Assembly: GCA_002347035.1 (NCBI GenBank)
Contig: DEAM01000005.1
Span: forward strand, 62,001 to 126,000
Source of the DNA: Gemmatimonadales bacterium UBA2982
GTDB taxonomy: Bacteria > Gemmatimonadota > Gemmatimonadetes > Longimicrobiales > Gaopeijiaceae
DNA: 64,000 nucleotides
Reading direction: 5' to 3'
Part shown: positions 8,625-17,567 of the stretch, in pieces
Position numbering within the stretch: the first letter of the stretch is position 1
How the letters are laid out: every line of letters begins with the position of its first letter
Program-made: the position numbers and the translations under genes
The notes under the pieces: generated by a model
The model's input: the letters and a program-made list of their open reading frames with translations, nothing else
The model's database searches: none
Told to the model about the DNA's origin: nothing

Positions 8625-10415
8625 TTAATCTTCAACCACCGAAAAGGTCCTAATACTGACAGTGTCGGAACGGCCTGGTGTCTTAAGCGTAAGCGTGACC
8701 TCATAACGGCCAGAGTCAAGATCCGGAAGATCAAGATCAAGATGTCTAAAATGCTGAGCAGGCTGATCGGGACCAGGCTCTTCCCATGACAGTGCGAGGC
8801 TCGCCGACTGCTCGGCTAGCCCAAAGAATTCCCCTACACGGCGAAAGATACTTCGGTCTGTCTTATCGACAGAAACTTCGAACTGAAAGATCTCAGGACG
8901 AAAACCAAGCCCAGAAACCTCCCATGCGATTCCTAGATTTGCACCAATTGGGATCTCTGCTCGCGCTAGAGCGGTGGATGCAGCTTCTTCCAAAGACTGC
9001 GGAGTAGACCCATCCGACTCCAGGAGCAAGAGATCCGACAACGTTGCGATGTCTTCCGGTACTGGATCAAGATCTAACCCTATCCTGAAACGACCGGCTC
9101 GGCGACGAGCAGGACTCCAACTTTCTGCAGATATGATATAACTGCCGGTCGGCACGTCTAGGACCAAAGCGCCTTGCGTCTGTCCAGTACGACCTTTCCG
9201 AATAGTATGTTCGCTCCCAACTGCCACAGCAAAAAGTCCGATTTGATCATCCATCTCTGACTGATCTCCTGGCTCAAGCCAAGGACGAGGGTGATCATGA
9301 TTGGCGTGGAAGGTTGTGTCTTCAGGCAGGAAATAAGTTGCGACCAACAGCGTCCGATTCCCTCGAGGAAATACGGCAAGTTGACCTTCCATTGGAAGGA
9401 AAACTGGTGCGTAAGGTGGCTGATAGAGACTGCGTGGTCGCTCTCGACCGACTGCAAAATCTGTGAAATCAGCAAGCCCAGGAGCACCAAGGGCGCGGCC
9501 TGTAGGCATGTAATCTCGGGCCTCATTATCCTGATGGCCTGTCACAGTATTTAAATTGCCCGGGGTCGACCCAAATGATCGTTCCCATCCCACTTCCCAC
9601 CCATTCCTTACGGTGAGCTCCTCCAGGTCCCGACCCCAACGCAATCTGTATGGATTTCTGGCGCCATCTTTAAGCGTAGCCACAGTCCATCGAGCGTAGT
9701 GTGCAGTCAGACGGTCATTACCCGGCACAATGTAGAGTGGATCTGCCATCATCCAGAGTCGGTTTAACCCTACTGCTAGTGAATCATCACCTAAATTCTG
9801 GTACCTACGTAGGAAATTCCTCGCCTCCGAATCGACAGCACGATCAGGAATTCTCCAGTTGACAGCCGCTCCTGGTTCCATTCCCACCAATGCTTGATTA
9901 AATGCGGTTGCTGAATCTTCGTAACGTCCCAAACCGTGTAGTGCTAACCCCTCGAGCGCCTTGCACCACCAACTGGGGGCCAGCCCACAATCTCGCGCGA
10001 CCTCGAGCGCAGACTCCCAGTCGCCTCCTTCGGCCCGATACCAAACCCGCTGTCCGAGGAGCCAACTATCCCCTGTAATCATTGCCTGTAGTGAGTCTAG
10101 TGTGGCCAGCAACTCACTCCGAAGCGCTCTTGCTTCTGCAGCTTCCGGAGTTGGGTACCATTCTCCTTCCCCATATCGGACGCAAAGCCGGCCAACCGTT
10201 TCGTCACACCCCCCGCTCGACGGTGCTAGCCTGAAAGGAAAATACCGCTGTCGACGACGTTCAAAACTCGCTTGTGCGGCCCTAGCAGCCCCCCGAATGT
10301 CACCAGAATCTGCAATAATCGCAGCAGTGTCCGTGCCGCTTACGGCAACCTGGCCCACACCTTGGATAGGCCAGAGTAGCAAGGCAAACGCGAAAGAAAA
10401 CGTAAGAGCACTCAT
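8625..10415 (-). CDS. Exported protein of unknown function with TPR-like N-terminal half
   Basis: I do not recognise a named family. From ATG 10415 the 596-residue product starts with a signal peptide (hydrophobic FSFAFALLLWPI) and a likely cleavage before Gln22. Residues about 30-240 are helical with a TPR-like stretch (GLGRYEDSATAFNQAL). The middle contains WGRDLEELTVRNGWEVGWER, and the C-terminal half looks beta-rich with repeated LDL and YEVTLTLKT segments. It has several Cys, perhaps disulphide-bonded. The open frame runs upstream through the tRNA gene, so ATG 10415 is chosen; it lies only 5 nt after the tRNA and has no room for a Shine-Dalgarno outside it. Confidence 0.7.
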   Translation of the reverse strand: MSALTFSFAFALLLWPIQGVGQVAVSGTDTAAIIADSGDIRGAARAAQASFERRRQRYFPFRLAPSSGGCDETVGRLCVRYGEGEWYPTPEAAEARALRSELLATLDSLQAMITGDSWLLGQRVWYRAEGGDWESALEVARDCGLAPSWWCKALEGLALHGLGRYEDSATAFNQALVGMEPGAAVNWRIPDRAVDSEARNFLRRYQNLGDDSLAVGLNRLWMMADPLYIVPGNDRLTAHYARWTVATLKDGARNPYRLRWGRDLEELTVRNGWEVGWERSFGSTPGNLNTVTGHQDNEARDYMPTGRALGAPGLADFTDFAVGRERPRSLYQPPYAPVFLPMEGQLAVFPRGNRTLLVATYFLPEDTTFHANHDHPRPWLEPGDQSEMDDQIGLFAVAVGSEHTIRKGRTGQTQGALVLDVPTGSYIISAESWSPARRRAGRFRIGLDLDPVPEDIATLSDLLLLESDGSTPQSLEEAASTALARAEIPIGANLGIAWEVSGLGFRPEIFQFEVSVDKTDRSIFRRVGEFFGLAEQSASLALSWEEPGPDQPAQHFRHLDLDLPDLDSGRYEVTLTLKTPGRSDTVSIRTFSVVED

Positions 10416-10420
10416 GCGAG

Positions 10421-10491
10421 TTGGCCCGGGTGGATTCGAACCACCACCGCCGGTTCCAAAGACCGGTGTCCTGCCATTAGACGACGGGCCA
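10421..10491 (-). tRNA. tRNA-Gln (anticodon TTG)
   Basis: The minus strand folds as a tRNA. The acceptor stem TGGCCCG pairs with CGGGCCA (seven pairs), and the D-arm contains TAATGGCAGGA. The anticodon stem CCGGT/ACCGG carries the loop CTTTGGA with anticodon TTG, and the T-arm contains GGTTCGAATCC. Discriminator base is A. CCA is not encoded, which fits the CCA-adding enzyme family gene at 15.4-16.7 kb. Length is 71 nt with a short D-loop and variable loop. An open reading frame passes through it but is not coding. Confidence 0.95.
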
Positions 10492-10559
10492 GAACATCCC
10501 ATTTTATACGACACTTGAGCACCAGTTGTCGCGGCAAGTTTTAAGAACGCCTCCTACCG

Positions 10560-11105
10560 TTAACGCTCTCCGGTCTCCAAAAATCTATTTCTGGACTGGA
10601 TCCCGATCGCATTGCCTGAATAGTCAGCTTCGCTAACCTCTTCCATCCAAAAAACCCCGCTTCCTCCATCGACAGACATACTCTGATTAATGTGTCTAGC
10701 CCGAGACGATGGCGAAGCACCATGCCAGTGCTCCACACCCGGAAGCGCGAACTCGATTTCACCTACGCGTAGCTCCCGCATTCTCTCTCCACGCTTTTGA
10801 GCACGCCCTTCTCCTTCCATCACAAGGATAAACTGGCCACCGCCATGGCAGTGCCAGTAGGAGCGGGAACCTGGCTCCCACCAACGGCCCGCCATGGGCT
10901 CACCATTAGCCACTACCTCTGGAGAGCGAACACCTGATTCGCTACTCCCTGTAACAAAGTTCTCTAATGGACCCCCAGGACAGGGAGCGTTCTGTTGGGA
11001 AGTCGGCTGTGCATATCCAGGCATGCGAACAACTAAGAGGTAAACCGGAACAACTAACACCCAAAGCAACAGGTAGATCGAGGTACGACGGGAAAGAGCA
11101 GGCAC
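10560..11105 (-). CDS. Membrane-anchored or secreted cupin-domain protein
   Basis: A 181-residue protein with Arg-Arg and a long hydrophobic segment at residues 9-27, possibly cleaved before Gln33 (GYA then Q). The cupin core has motif 1 GSRSYWHCHGGGQFILVMEG, in which the usual Glu after HxH is Gln, and motif 2 GEIEFALPGVEHWHG. Metal binding by the three His is plausible, but enzymatic activity cannot be inferred. The C-terminal 40 residues lie outside the barrel. It stands alone between tRNA-Gln and ispE, with 128 nt to ispE in which I see no feature. Confidence 0.75.
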   Translation of the reverse strand: MPALSRRTSIYLLLWVLVVPVYLLVVRMPGYAQPTSQQNAPCPGGPLENFVTGSSESGVRSPEVVANGEPMAGRWWEPGSRSYWHCHGGGQFILVMEGEGRAQKRGERMRELRVGEIEFALPGVEHWHGASPSSRARHINQSMSVDGGSGVFWMEEVSEADYSGNAIGIQSRNRFLETGER

Positions 11106-11233
11106 TGACGACCTCCTTGAAAGAATTAGATGTCAGCCGGATATAAAATCTCAGCCATTCTCGCTAAAATGACGGACTATCTCAATCATCCTATCAGAGC
11201 CCCAGCAACTGATTCAAGGGCCAAGCACTTCAG

Positions 11234-12130
11234 CTACGCAAGCACCTCGGGCACAGGAAGTGTGCCTAACGTAGTTGTAGCAAAGCATCTCCAGCCAAAC
11301 TGACGGCCCAAATCATCTGCGACCGCCTTCGCTCTAACACTGCTTGAAAAGAAACCAAACGACGATGAGCCACTCCCAGATAACATCACCGGAGATGCGC
11401 CTGTTTCTGACAGCATATTTAGACACTGGGCCACCTGAGGATGCTGATTTGAAATTGGATCCTGGAAATCATTACAAGCACAGGCCTCTACTTCAGTCCA
11501 AGTCCTTAGTACCTCCAGCGACTTCGGCTCCCATATCCGAGCATCTTCCCTCAAGGGTCTATTTAGTGCCGTGTATGCCTCAGCCGTAGACGAATGAACC
11601 GAAGGAGACACCACAACAAGATTTGTAACAGGAAGCGCCGGCATGGGCTGCAGGTTTTCTCCCCTCCCAGTACCTCTTGATAAAGCGCTCTCACCAAGAA
11701 AAAAGGCTACGTCAGCACCCAGTTCGGTGCCGATACCCCTCAGCCTCTCCTCTCCTGCTAAGTCTTCGTGCAATATAGCCAGAGCTCGCAGTACAGCAGC
11801 GGCATCCGAAGACCCCCCCCCCAACCCACCACCCACTGGGATTTGCTTATCGAGGTAGATCTTCACACCGATATCCACACCTGCGACCGCAATCAATCGT
11901 TGGGCAGCGAGAAATGCCAAGTTCTCATGATCAGGTCCCGTATCACACCCACTCACCTCCAGCTCTACCCCCGCCCTACTGAGCTCAACCGTGACTCGGT
12001 CATATAAAGCGATCGCCTGAAACAAGGTGTCCAATTCATGGTAACCATCTGCCCGCTTGTGCAACACGCGGAGAAACAGGTTGATCTTAGCAGGCGCCAA
12101 TACTGAGGCTGATGCGCTAACATACCTCAC
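11234..12130 (-). CDS. ispE: 4-diphosphocytidyl-2-C-methyl-D-erythritol kinase
   Basis: ATP-dependent GHMP kinase of the MEP isoprenoid pathway. Motifs: PAKINLFLRVLHKRADGYHE at the N-terminus, the phosphate-binding PVGGGLGGGSSDAAA loop near residue 100, LGADVAFFL, and GSGSSSFG in the C-terminal part. The 298 residues are normal. The start is GTG at 12130 and overlaps the stop of the upstream membrane-protein gene as GTGA, indicating translational coupling. ispE often lies upstream of prs; here tRNA-Gln, the cupin and an exported protein gene separate them. Confidence 0.95.
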   Translation of the reverse strand: MRYVSASASVLAPAKINLFLRVLHKRADGYHELDTLFQAIALYDRVTVELSRAGVELEVSGCDTGPDHENLAFLAAQRLIAVAGVDIGVKIYLDKQIPVGGGLGGGSSDAAAVLRALAILHEDLAGEERLRGIGTELGADVAFFLGESALSRGTGRGENLQPMPALPVTNLVVVSPSVHSSTAEAYTALNRPLREDARIWEPKSLEVLRTWTEVEACACNDFQDPISNQHPQVAQCLNMLSETGASPVMLSGSGSSSFGFFSSSVRAKAVADDLGRQFGWRCFATTTLGTLPVPEVLA

Positions 12131-13185
12131 TTAGCGACACACTCAGAGTCGTCAATTAGAGGCTCGACCCCTTTTTCGAGCAGCTTTTCGCTTGTTCCTA
12201 CCTCGCCGAGTGAAAAGCCGAGCTTCCACGCATATCGCAACCCAATAAGCGTGATCGGGATCCAACCACCGAAGTGGTATCCAAAAGCAAAAGCTAGAGA
12301 GGTCGCCTCACTTACCCCATACACATCGCTCAGTGCAAACTTTGCCGACGCATGGAAGGTTCCGAAGAAGCCGGGAGCAGAGGGTATCGCAACACCGAAT
12401 CCTACGACGGCCTCCGTGAATACGGCTGAGATGAATCCAGTATTGATTCCAAACGCGAGCATTCCTAGCCAGAAAGAAACCCCGTGCCAGAGCCAAAAGA
12501 AAAACGTCCAAGCAAAGCCCAGGACCAAAAGCCTAAAGTCCTTAATGACCGAAACCGAATCTACGAAGGCCCCCAGGCCACTTACTAGGGGACGCTGGAT
12601 TCCCGTCGGCAACGAGCGGGCGATGCCTTCGGCAACATTGAGAAACTTGCGCGGCCAAATAGCCATGAATAGGAGGAGTGACATTACCATAACCACAGCT
12701 ACCGTACCGGTACGAAGCAGTACACCTCCTAATCCACTAGAAAAGGCTTCGGCACCCGGAAACCCAGGTGTGAGAATAGGCAACGTAAGAAACAAGAGCA
12801 GGACCACTCCATCCAAAACGCGCTCAACCACTAGCGTGCCAAAAGCGGCACTCGCCGTCACGGCCTCAAGCCTGCTAAAAGCGTACGCTCTGGCGAACTC
12901 ACCGACCCGAGCAGGTAGCAGATTGTTAGCCATGAAGCCTATCGAGACCCCAGCAAATCTGGAGTGGAGACTCGTGTCAGCCTTTACCGGCGTCAGTAGG
13001 ACCTTCCATCGAAGTGCCCTTATGAAAAACCCAAAAGTAGCGACGAACACCGACGCTAAAAGCAGTATCAAGTTCCCCTGACGGATGTTATCCCAAACGT
13101 CGAGGAACGCGACGCCCGAAAGTGCCCACCAAAAGAGGAGGACGGTGATAAGAATCCCAATAAAGGTCTTACCCCAGTGCTTCAC
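12127..13185 (-). CDS. Flippase-like membrane protein (UPF0104, LPG-synthase TM domain family)
   Basis: A 352-residue protein with about eight transmembrane helices, of the AglD/MprF flippase-domain family. It carries the NNLLPARVGEFARAYAFSR signature at about residues 89-107 and a later AIPSAPGFFGTFHASAKFA segment. Family members are thought to move lipids or lipid-linked sugars, but the substrate is unknown. GTG start at 13185 overlaps the pdxJ stop by 4 nt and the C-terminus overlaps ispE by 4 nt, so it belongs to the pdxJ-ispE transcript. Confidence 0.85.
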   Translation of the reverse strand: MKHWGKTFIGILITVLLFWWALSGVAFLDVWDNIRQGNLILLLASVFVATFGFFIRALRWKVLLTPVKADTSLHSRFAGVSIGFMANNLLPARVGEFARAYAFSRLEAVTASAAFGTLVVERVLDGVVLLLFLTLPILTPGFPGAEAFSSGLGGVLLRTGTVAVVMVMSLLLFMAIWPRKFLNVAEGIARSLPTGIQRPLVSGLGAFVDSVSVIKDFRLLVLGFAWTFFFWLWHGVSFWLGMLAFGINTGFISAVFTEAVVGFGVAIPSAPGFFGTFHASAKFALSDVYGVSEATSLAFAFGYHFGGWIPITLIGLRYAWKLGFSLGEVGTSEKLLEKGVEPLIDDSECVAK

Positions 13186-13913
13186 GCCTTAAGCCGAGCC
13201 TGCCTGATAATCTTCGCCATATCTCTAACTGCCCGTTCTAGCCCGGTAAAAACAGACCGCGCCACAATGCTGTGGCCGATGTTCAGCTCTTCAATCTCGG
13301 GAATCGAAGCAATTGGACTGACATTCTCGTACGTCAGTCCATGCCCTGCGTGCACTGAGATTCCGAGCTCTTTAGCAAGTGCGGAGGCACGCCTTAACCG
13401 ACTAATCTCTTCAGCGCGAGTAGCTGTTGTAGCATTGGCATACTCGCCCGTGTGCAGCTCAACAGCATCTGCGCCAATATCAGCTGCGGCCTGGATCGAG
13501 GCCTCATCAGGATCGATGAAGAGCGATGCACGAATCCCTGAGGATACAAGTTGATCTAGTGCCTTGCCGGTTGACTCCAGGTGGGCTGCCTCGGTAAGCG
13601 CTAGACCACCTTCCGTAGTGACTTCCTCGCGTTTCTCTGGCACCAGAGTCGCCTGCATTGGTCTCCACTCACAAGCCAGAGCCAGTATCTCCGACGTGGC
13701 TGCAAGCTCAAGATTTACATTGGTGCGAACCGTCTCCATCAGCAGATGGACATCCCGATCCAAAATGTGCCTCCGGTCCTCGCGGAGATGCACAGTAATC
13801 CCATCAGCTCCACCAAGTTCGGCTAGGACAGCCGCCCGTACCGGATCCGGCTCGTCTGTCATACGAGCCTGTCTCACGGTTGCGATGTGGTCAATGTTCA
13901 CATAAAACCGCAT
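13182..13913 (-). CDS. pdxJ: Pyridoxine 5'-phosphate synthase
   Basis: PdxJ condenses 1-deoxyxylulose 5-phosphate with the 3-amino-2-oxopropyl phosphate made by PdxA. The 243-residue TIM barrel is complete: FYVNIDHIATVRQAR at the N-terminus, GITVHLREDRRHI, the catalytic Glu in NLELAA, VPEKREEVTTEGG, and the C-terminal HAGHGLTYENV and ELNIGHSIVARS phosphate loops. Together with pdxA in this window it shows the DXP-dependent vitamin B6 route. It starts the pdxJ-UPF0104-ispE overlapping series. Confidence 0.96.
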   Translation of the reverse strand: MRFYVNIDHIATVRQARMTDEPDPVRAAVLAELGGADGITVHLREDRRHILDRDVHLLMETVRTNVNLELAATSEILALACEWRPMQATLVPEKREEVTTEGGLALTEAAHLESTGKALDQLVSSGIRASLFIDPDEASIQAAADIGADAVELHTGEYANATTATRAEEISRLRRASALAKELGISVHAGHGLTYENVSPIASIPEIEELNIGHSIVARSVFTGLERAVRDMAKIIRQARLKA

Positions 13914-13986
13914 AAAGGCGCCGATGTTTCAGTTTAAGTTGGTTGCCGCTGGAAGATAACCAGAAGCATCACAGTGGTCCTCCAGC

Positions 13987-15267
13987 CTAACCAACATCTT
14001 TAATGGTCACACCTGATCTAGATGCTAAGCGTCCCCGCAAAGCTTGGGGTATCCTAACTGTCAATAAGACATGTGAATTCTCATCAGCCCGGTGCACTAC
14101 ATCACCTTCCCGATAGAGTGAAGCAACAGCCTCCCCATCGGTCACAGGAACATGAACTACCACGTGTGCAAGTTGTGAAAGCAGCCGTGCTTTGAGAGTC
14201 TCCCGCAAAGCCTTGAGACTCTCTGAGTCGTGTGCGGACACAAACACTGCGGGAGTAGCATCGAAGGCGCGAACCCGACTTCGGAACGCCACTTCTTCTG
14301 AGTGGGTCAGTTGATCGATTTTATTGAAGACTAAAACTATATCGTTCTCGTGCAGCCGCAGCTCATGCAATACTCCATTCACAACATTCCGGTGCGCCTC
14401 CCAGTCGGAGTGAGATGCGTCAATAACGTGCAGTAAGACATCTGACTCACCAGCCTCTTCAAGCGTTGAGCGGAAAGACGCGATTAGGTCATGCGGGAGC
14501 TTGCGGATAAAACCAACCGTATCGGTAATTAATGCCTCTTGCCCTGAACCCAAGTCCACACTTCTAGTTGCAGAGTCCAACGTTGCAAATAATCGGTCTT
14601 CCACGAAAAGCTCGGACCCCGAGAGCGACCTCAAAAGTGATGATTTGCCAGCATTTGTGTAGCCGACTAGAGCTGCTCTGAATTTCCCCTCCCTGGATTT
14701 CCGCTGCACTGCCCTAGCCTTAGCTACATCTCGTAGCTTCCTACGAAGTTCTCCGATACGGATGCCAATAAGTCGACGATCCGTCTCAAGCTGGGTCTCT
14801 CCAGGTCCTCTCAACCCGATTCCACCTCGAATTCTTGATAGGTGAGTCCACATTCTTCGAAGTCGTGGCAGCAGGTATTCCAGCTGTGCGAGCTCGACCT
14901 GCATACGTGCCTCTCTTGAGCGTGCACGAGTAGCAAAAATGTCCAGAATCAGCTCCGAACGGTCGATTACGCGGACGCCCAATAGGTCCTCTAAGTTTTT
15001 CCCTTGTGCAGGGCTGAGTTCCTCGTCGAATACGACGAGATCGGCTTCTTTATTGCTAACCTCGTCAGCAAGCTGCCGAGCCTTGCCCTCTCCGATGTAG
15101 AACCGAGGATGCGGACGTGAGATACGTTGAACGAGCGTTCCTACAACATCCCCTCCTGCAGTATCCGTAAGGCGCGCAAGTTCCTCAAGATGCTCATCCG
15201 CCAATCGCACCTCGAGTACATGATCGGGTGCCCCAACGAGCAATGCCCGGTCAAGCTGCGGCTGCAA
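13987..15267 (-). CDS. hflX: GTPase HflX
   Basis: Ribosome-associated GTPase involved in splitting or rescuing stalled 70S ribosomes. Order: N-terminal HflX domain (about 1-130, with RPHPRFYIGEGKA), a coiled linker with GGIGLRGPGETQLETDRR at 148-165, and a G domain. G1 is GYTNAGKS (202-209), G3 DTVGF (249-253), G4 NKID. The 426-residue length is normal. TTG at 15267 is the only standard start: upstream the frame holds only ATT and ATC codons before TAG-TGA stops, and a GGAGG lies 28 nt upstream of the TTG. The start is therefore uncertain. Confidence 0.92.
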   Translation of the reverse strand: MQPQLDRALLVGAPDHVLEVRLADEHLEELARLTDTAGGDVVGTLVQRISRPHPRFYIGEGKARQLADEVSNKEADLVVFDEELSPAQGKNLEDLLGVRVIDRSELILDIFATRARSREARMQVELAQLEYLLPRLRRMWTHLSRIRGGIGLRGPGETQLETDRRLIGIRIGELRRKLRDVAKARAVQRKSREGKFRAALVGYTNAGKSSLLRSLSGSELFVEDRLFATLDSATRSVDLGSGQEALITDTVGFIRKLPHDLIASFRSTLEEAGESDVLLHVIDASHSDWEAHRNVVNGVLHELRLHENDIVLVFNKIDQLTHSEEVAFRSRVRAFDATPAVFVSAHDSESLKALRETLKARLLSQLAHVVVHVPVTDGEAVASLYREGDVVHRADENSHVLLTVRIPQALRGRLASRSGVTIKDVG

Positions 15268-15342
15268 TTCAATGATTTTCGTGGGGATTCTAATGCCTCC
15301 AGCCCCAAAAGCTCTGTGTCACTAACTCTACCGTAACCTAAT

Positions 15343-15372
15343 GGTATACTTAGTCTTCATAGTCCTTGTAAA
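15343..15372 (-). promoter_or_regulatory. Candidate sigma70-type promoter for hflX
   Basis: On the minus strand TTTACA (15367-15372) is followed after 18 bases by TATACC (15343-15348), within an A+T-rich 172-nt gap between cca and hflX, about 75 nt upstream of the hflX start. Both hexamers are close to the sigma70 consensus. The position implies that hflX has its own transcript. Confidence 0.4.
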
Positions 15373-15439
15373 ACCAACAACTTCCACTTTGTTATTAATT
15401 CCCTACCGAATGAATTTGATCAAAATGACCCGGTCGACT

Positions 15440-16732
15440 TCATTCGTCTGTAATGTCTGCCGCAAGCTCCACAGCACGTTCCACCAGAAGATCATGCTGG
15501 TTCCGTTCAGGGTCCTGTAAAACCCAATCAAGCAACCCACCCAAAATCTGCGCGAAATGAGGTCCTGGTTTCAGCCCTATGGAAATTAATCCGCGGCCGT
15601 CCAAGGCCAGGTCACTAACCAAAAGTGGCGGCCTCCCCGATCTGACAACCTTCGCCCGACGCCAGGAACTGACTACAAATTCGCAGTCATCTCCCATCCC
15701 AAAGCTTTGCCTAGCCTTAGCACGGGCGAGTCCGAGCCGTGCAAGTGCTGGCACCCGTTCAGGCCCAATCGCAGACAACCACCGCCGCCAACTATATCCG
15801 TCTGCTTCAGGCCGCGGGAAAGGACTAGACCCTGTTAGCTTTATGGTCTCGGCGATGGCGGCATTGGAAAACCTTAGTCGCATAAGAAATGCCTCGACGT
15901 CAAAAGGGAGTGGTTCGCACAATAGCGCAGCGAGACGAAGCATCGGCCGTCCGATAGGGAGCTCTTCCACAGCGCTCACAGAAAGTGTCCAGCGACTTAC
16001 CTCCTCCCCTACACGCACCTCTTGTAAGTCATGTAATTCTGGATAAAGGACACTCAGGGCTCCGCACTTCGCGTAAAGCTGTAGCGCACGACCTGGACTA
16101 GAGTCAATTGCCAGAACTTTTAAGAGTTCATCTCTGATACGCTCTGTGGAAAGTGATTCCAGGTGGGATACTAGAGTGGATAATGAAGTCCAAGTCTCTC
16201 GCTCAATCTCCAGGTTAAACAACCCCGCAAAGCGAAGAGCACGAAGGATCCTCAGGTAGTCCTCCCGAAAACGCTCTTCCGGAACTCCTACGGTTCGGAG
16301 GACACAGTTTTGCAGGTCACCCACGCCTCCGAAAGGATCTACTAGGTCCCAACGTAATGGATGCCATGCAACGGCATTGATAGTGAAATCACGGCGAGCA
16401 AGGTCCTCTTCGATCGTATCCGCAAAGCTGACAACTGCGTGGCGGCCATCTGTCTCAACGTCCCGGCGAAACGTTGTCACCTCATATAATGTGCCGTTAC
16501 GAGATAAAACCCCCACGGTGCCATAATCGACCCCTAGCGGCACAGTCCGGCGAAAAACCTTCCTTACCTGTTCAGGGCGAGCACTCGTCGCCAGATCCCA
16601 GTCATCGGAACGCCGTTCTAGGAGCATATCGCGCACAGCACCCCCCACAGCCCATGTATCGTGCCCGGCTTTATCGAGCTCCCGAACGATCCATTGCACT
16701 GCCTGCGGAGCGGAGGCTTCGAGCCTACTCAT
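15440..16732 (-). CDS. cca: CCA tRNA nucleotidyltransferase / poly(A) polymerase family protein
   Basis: Class II nucleotidyltransferase of 430 residues. It shows the head-domain GGAVRDMLL motif, the metal-binding DDWDLAT with paired Asp, ARRDFTINAVAW and the LRALRFAGLF neck motif. No HD phosphohydrolase domain is visible in the C-terminus. Because the window's tRNA lacks encoded CCA, a CCA-adding role is likely, although PcnB-type poly(A) polymerase cannot be excluded from motifs alone. The ATG overlaps the PHP-phosphatase stop by 4 nt. Confidence 0.87.
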   Translation of the reverse strand: MSRLEASAPQAVQWIVRELDKAGHDTWAVGGAVRDMLLERRSDDWDLATSARPEQVRKVFRRTVPLGVDYGTVGVLSRNGTLYEVTTFRRDVETDGRHAVVSFADTIEEDLARRDFTINAVAWHPLRWDLVDPFGGVGDLQNCVLRTVGVPEERFREDYLRILRALRFAGLFNLEIERETWTSLSTLVSHLESLSTERIRDELLKVLAIDSSPGRALQLYAKCGALSVLYPELHDLQEVRVGEEVSRWTLSVSAVEELPIGRPMLRLAALLCEPLPFDVEAFLMRLRFSNAAIAETIKLTGSSPFPRPEADGYSWRRWLSAIGPERVPALARLGLARAKARQSFGMGDDCEFVVSSWRRAKVVRSGRPPLLVSDLALDGRGLISIGLKPGPHFAQILGGLLDWVLQDPERNQHDLLVERAVELAADITDE

Positions 16733-17556
16733 GCCAGATGGGAATTGAGGTTAGCTCTAAATCGAGCCCAGAAGCCCTTCTCTGCAGGCAGCAACGGAGC
16801 AGAAAGGGGAGCCTCATCAAGTAATAGTCTGCTCGGATTGGTGCGACAAAGTACGTTGAAGACATCCTCGGCTCCCAAGGCTTTGAGCGCAGCAGCAGCC
16901 TCATCCTTGTAGATTTCTAGACCAGCATGCCCGTGAAAATCAGATGCCATGTAGTCAACCCAACCTCGGCGTAGCAATCTATAGGCCGTGGCCTGGGCTC
17001 GCCCACCGTACCTGCCCACGAGTGAACCAAAGTTTGTCTGCAGGTAAGCTCCAACTTCCCGCCACTCACTGACCAACTCAAACTGTTCCCCCATACCGGA
17101 ATAGCGCTCAGGATGCGCAACGATCGGTCGGTAGCCGCACCGGATTATCTTATGCAGGATACCTACAGTTCCGGAGGGCAGCTTTAGGGAAGGCCACTCA
17201 ATGAGTACAAAAGAGGTGCCCGCCATACGGATCCTTCCATCGGATAAATCAGCGTCTGGGACATCTAAGAGCACCTCGCAACCCTTCCTGAATTCGACGT
17301 CAGGGTATTTCTCACCAATCGCATCAGCCGCGCGCTCCCAAGCTTCGGTAACATCTCGAAGCCGCATTTCGAGCTGGTCCGGGTCCAAAGTTAAGCTGCC
17401 CCGGATATGCGGTGTAGTCAGTATGCGGCGTATGCCTATTCGCGTCATCCGACCGACAGAATGCAGAACGGAAGAAATGTCTGCAGCGCCGTCATCCACA
17501 CCGGGGACAAGGTGGCTATGGATGTCCACAAACGACGTGGTATCCTTGATCGTCAT
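16729..17556 (-). CDS. PHP-family tyrosine-protein phosphatase (CpsB/CapC type)
   Basis: A 275-residue PHP-fold metalloenzyme. Metal ligands visible: DIHSHLVPGVDDG (His13, His15, with Asp pair), TTPHI, a Glu in CEVLLDV, AHPERY and ASDFHGH. Homologues of CpsB/YwqE dephosphorylate the tyrosine kinases that control polysaccharide export, but no capsule genes lie nearby, so the target is unknown. It follows the 94-residue gene by 11 nt and overlaps cca by 4 nt. Confidence 0.85.
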   Translation of the reverse strand: MTIKDTTSFVDIHSHLVPGVDDGAADISSVLHSVGRMTRIGIRRILTTPHIRGSLTLDPDQLEMRLRDVTEAWERAADAIGEKYPDVEFRKGCEVLLDVPDADLSDGRIRMAGTSFVLIEWPSLKLPSGTVGILHKIIRCGYRPIVAHPERYSGMGEQFELVSEWREVGAYLQTNFGSLVGRYGGRAQATAYRLLRRGWVDYMASDFHGHAGLEIYKDEAAAALKALGAEDVFNVLCRTNPSRLLLDEAPLSAPLLPAEKGFWARFRANLNSHLA

Positions 17557-17567
17557 TCCTGAAAGCT

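Noticed and set aside
10416..10514. Extension of the exported protein's frame through the tRNA
   Set aside because: The upstream codons encode tRNA-Gln sequence; the signal peptide begins at ATG 10415.
12251..13081. 276-codon plus-strand open frame opposite the flippase-like gene
   Set aside because: Composition (very rich in Pro, Ser, Arg, Lys) is that of a shadow frame; the minus strand encodes a clear membrane family with overlapping coupled neighbours.
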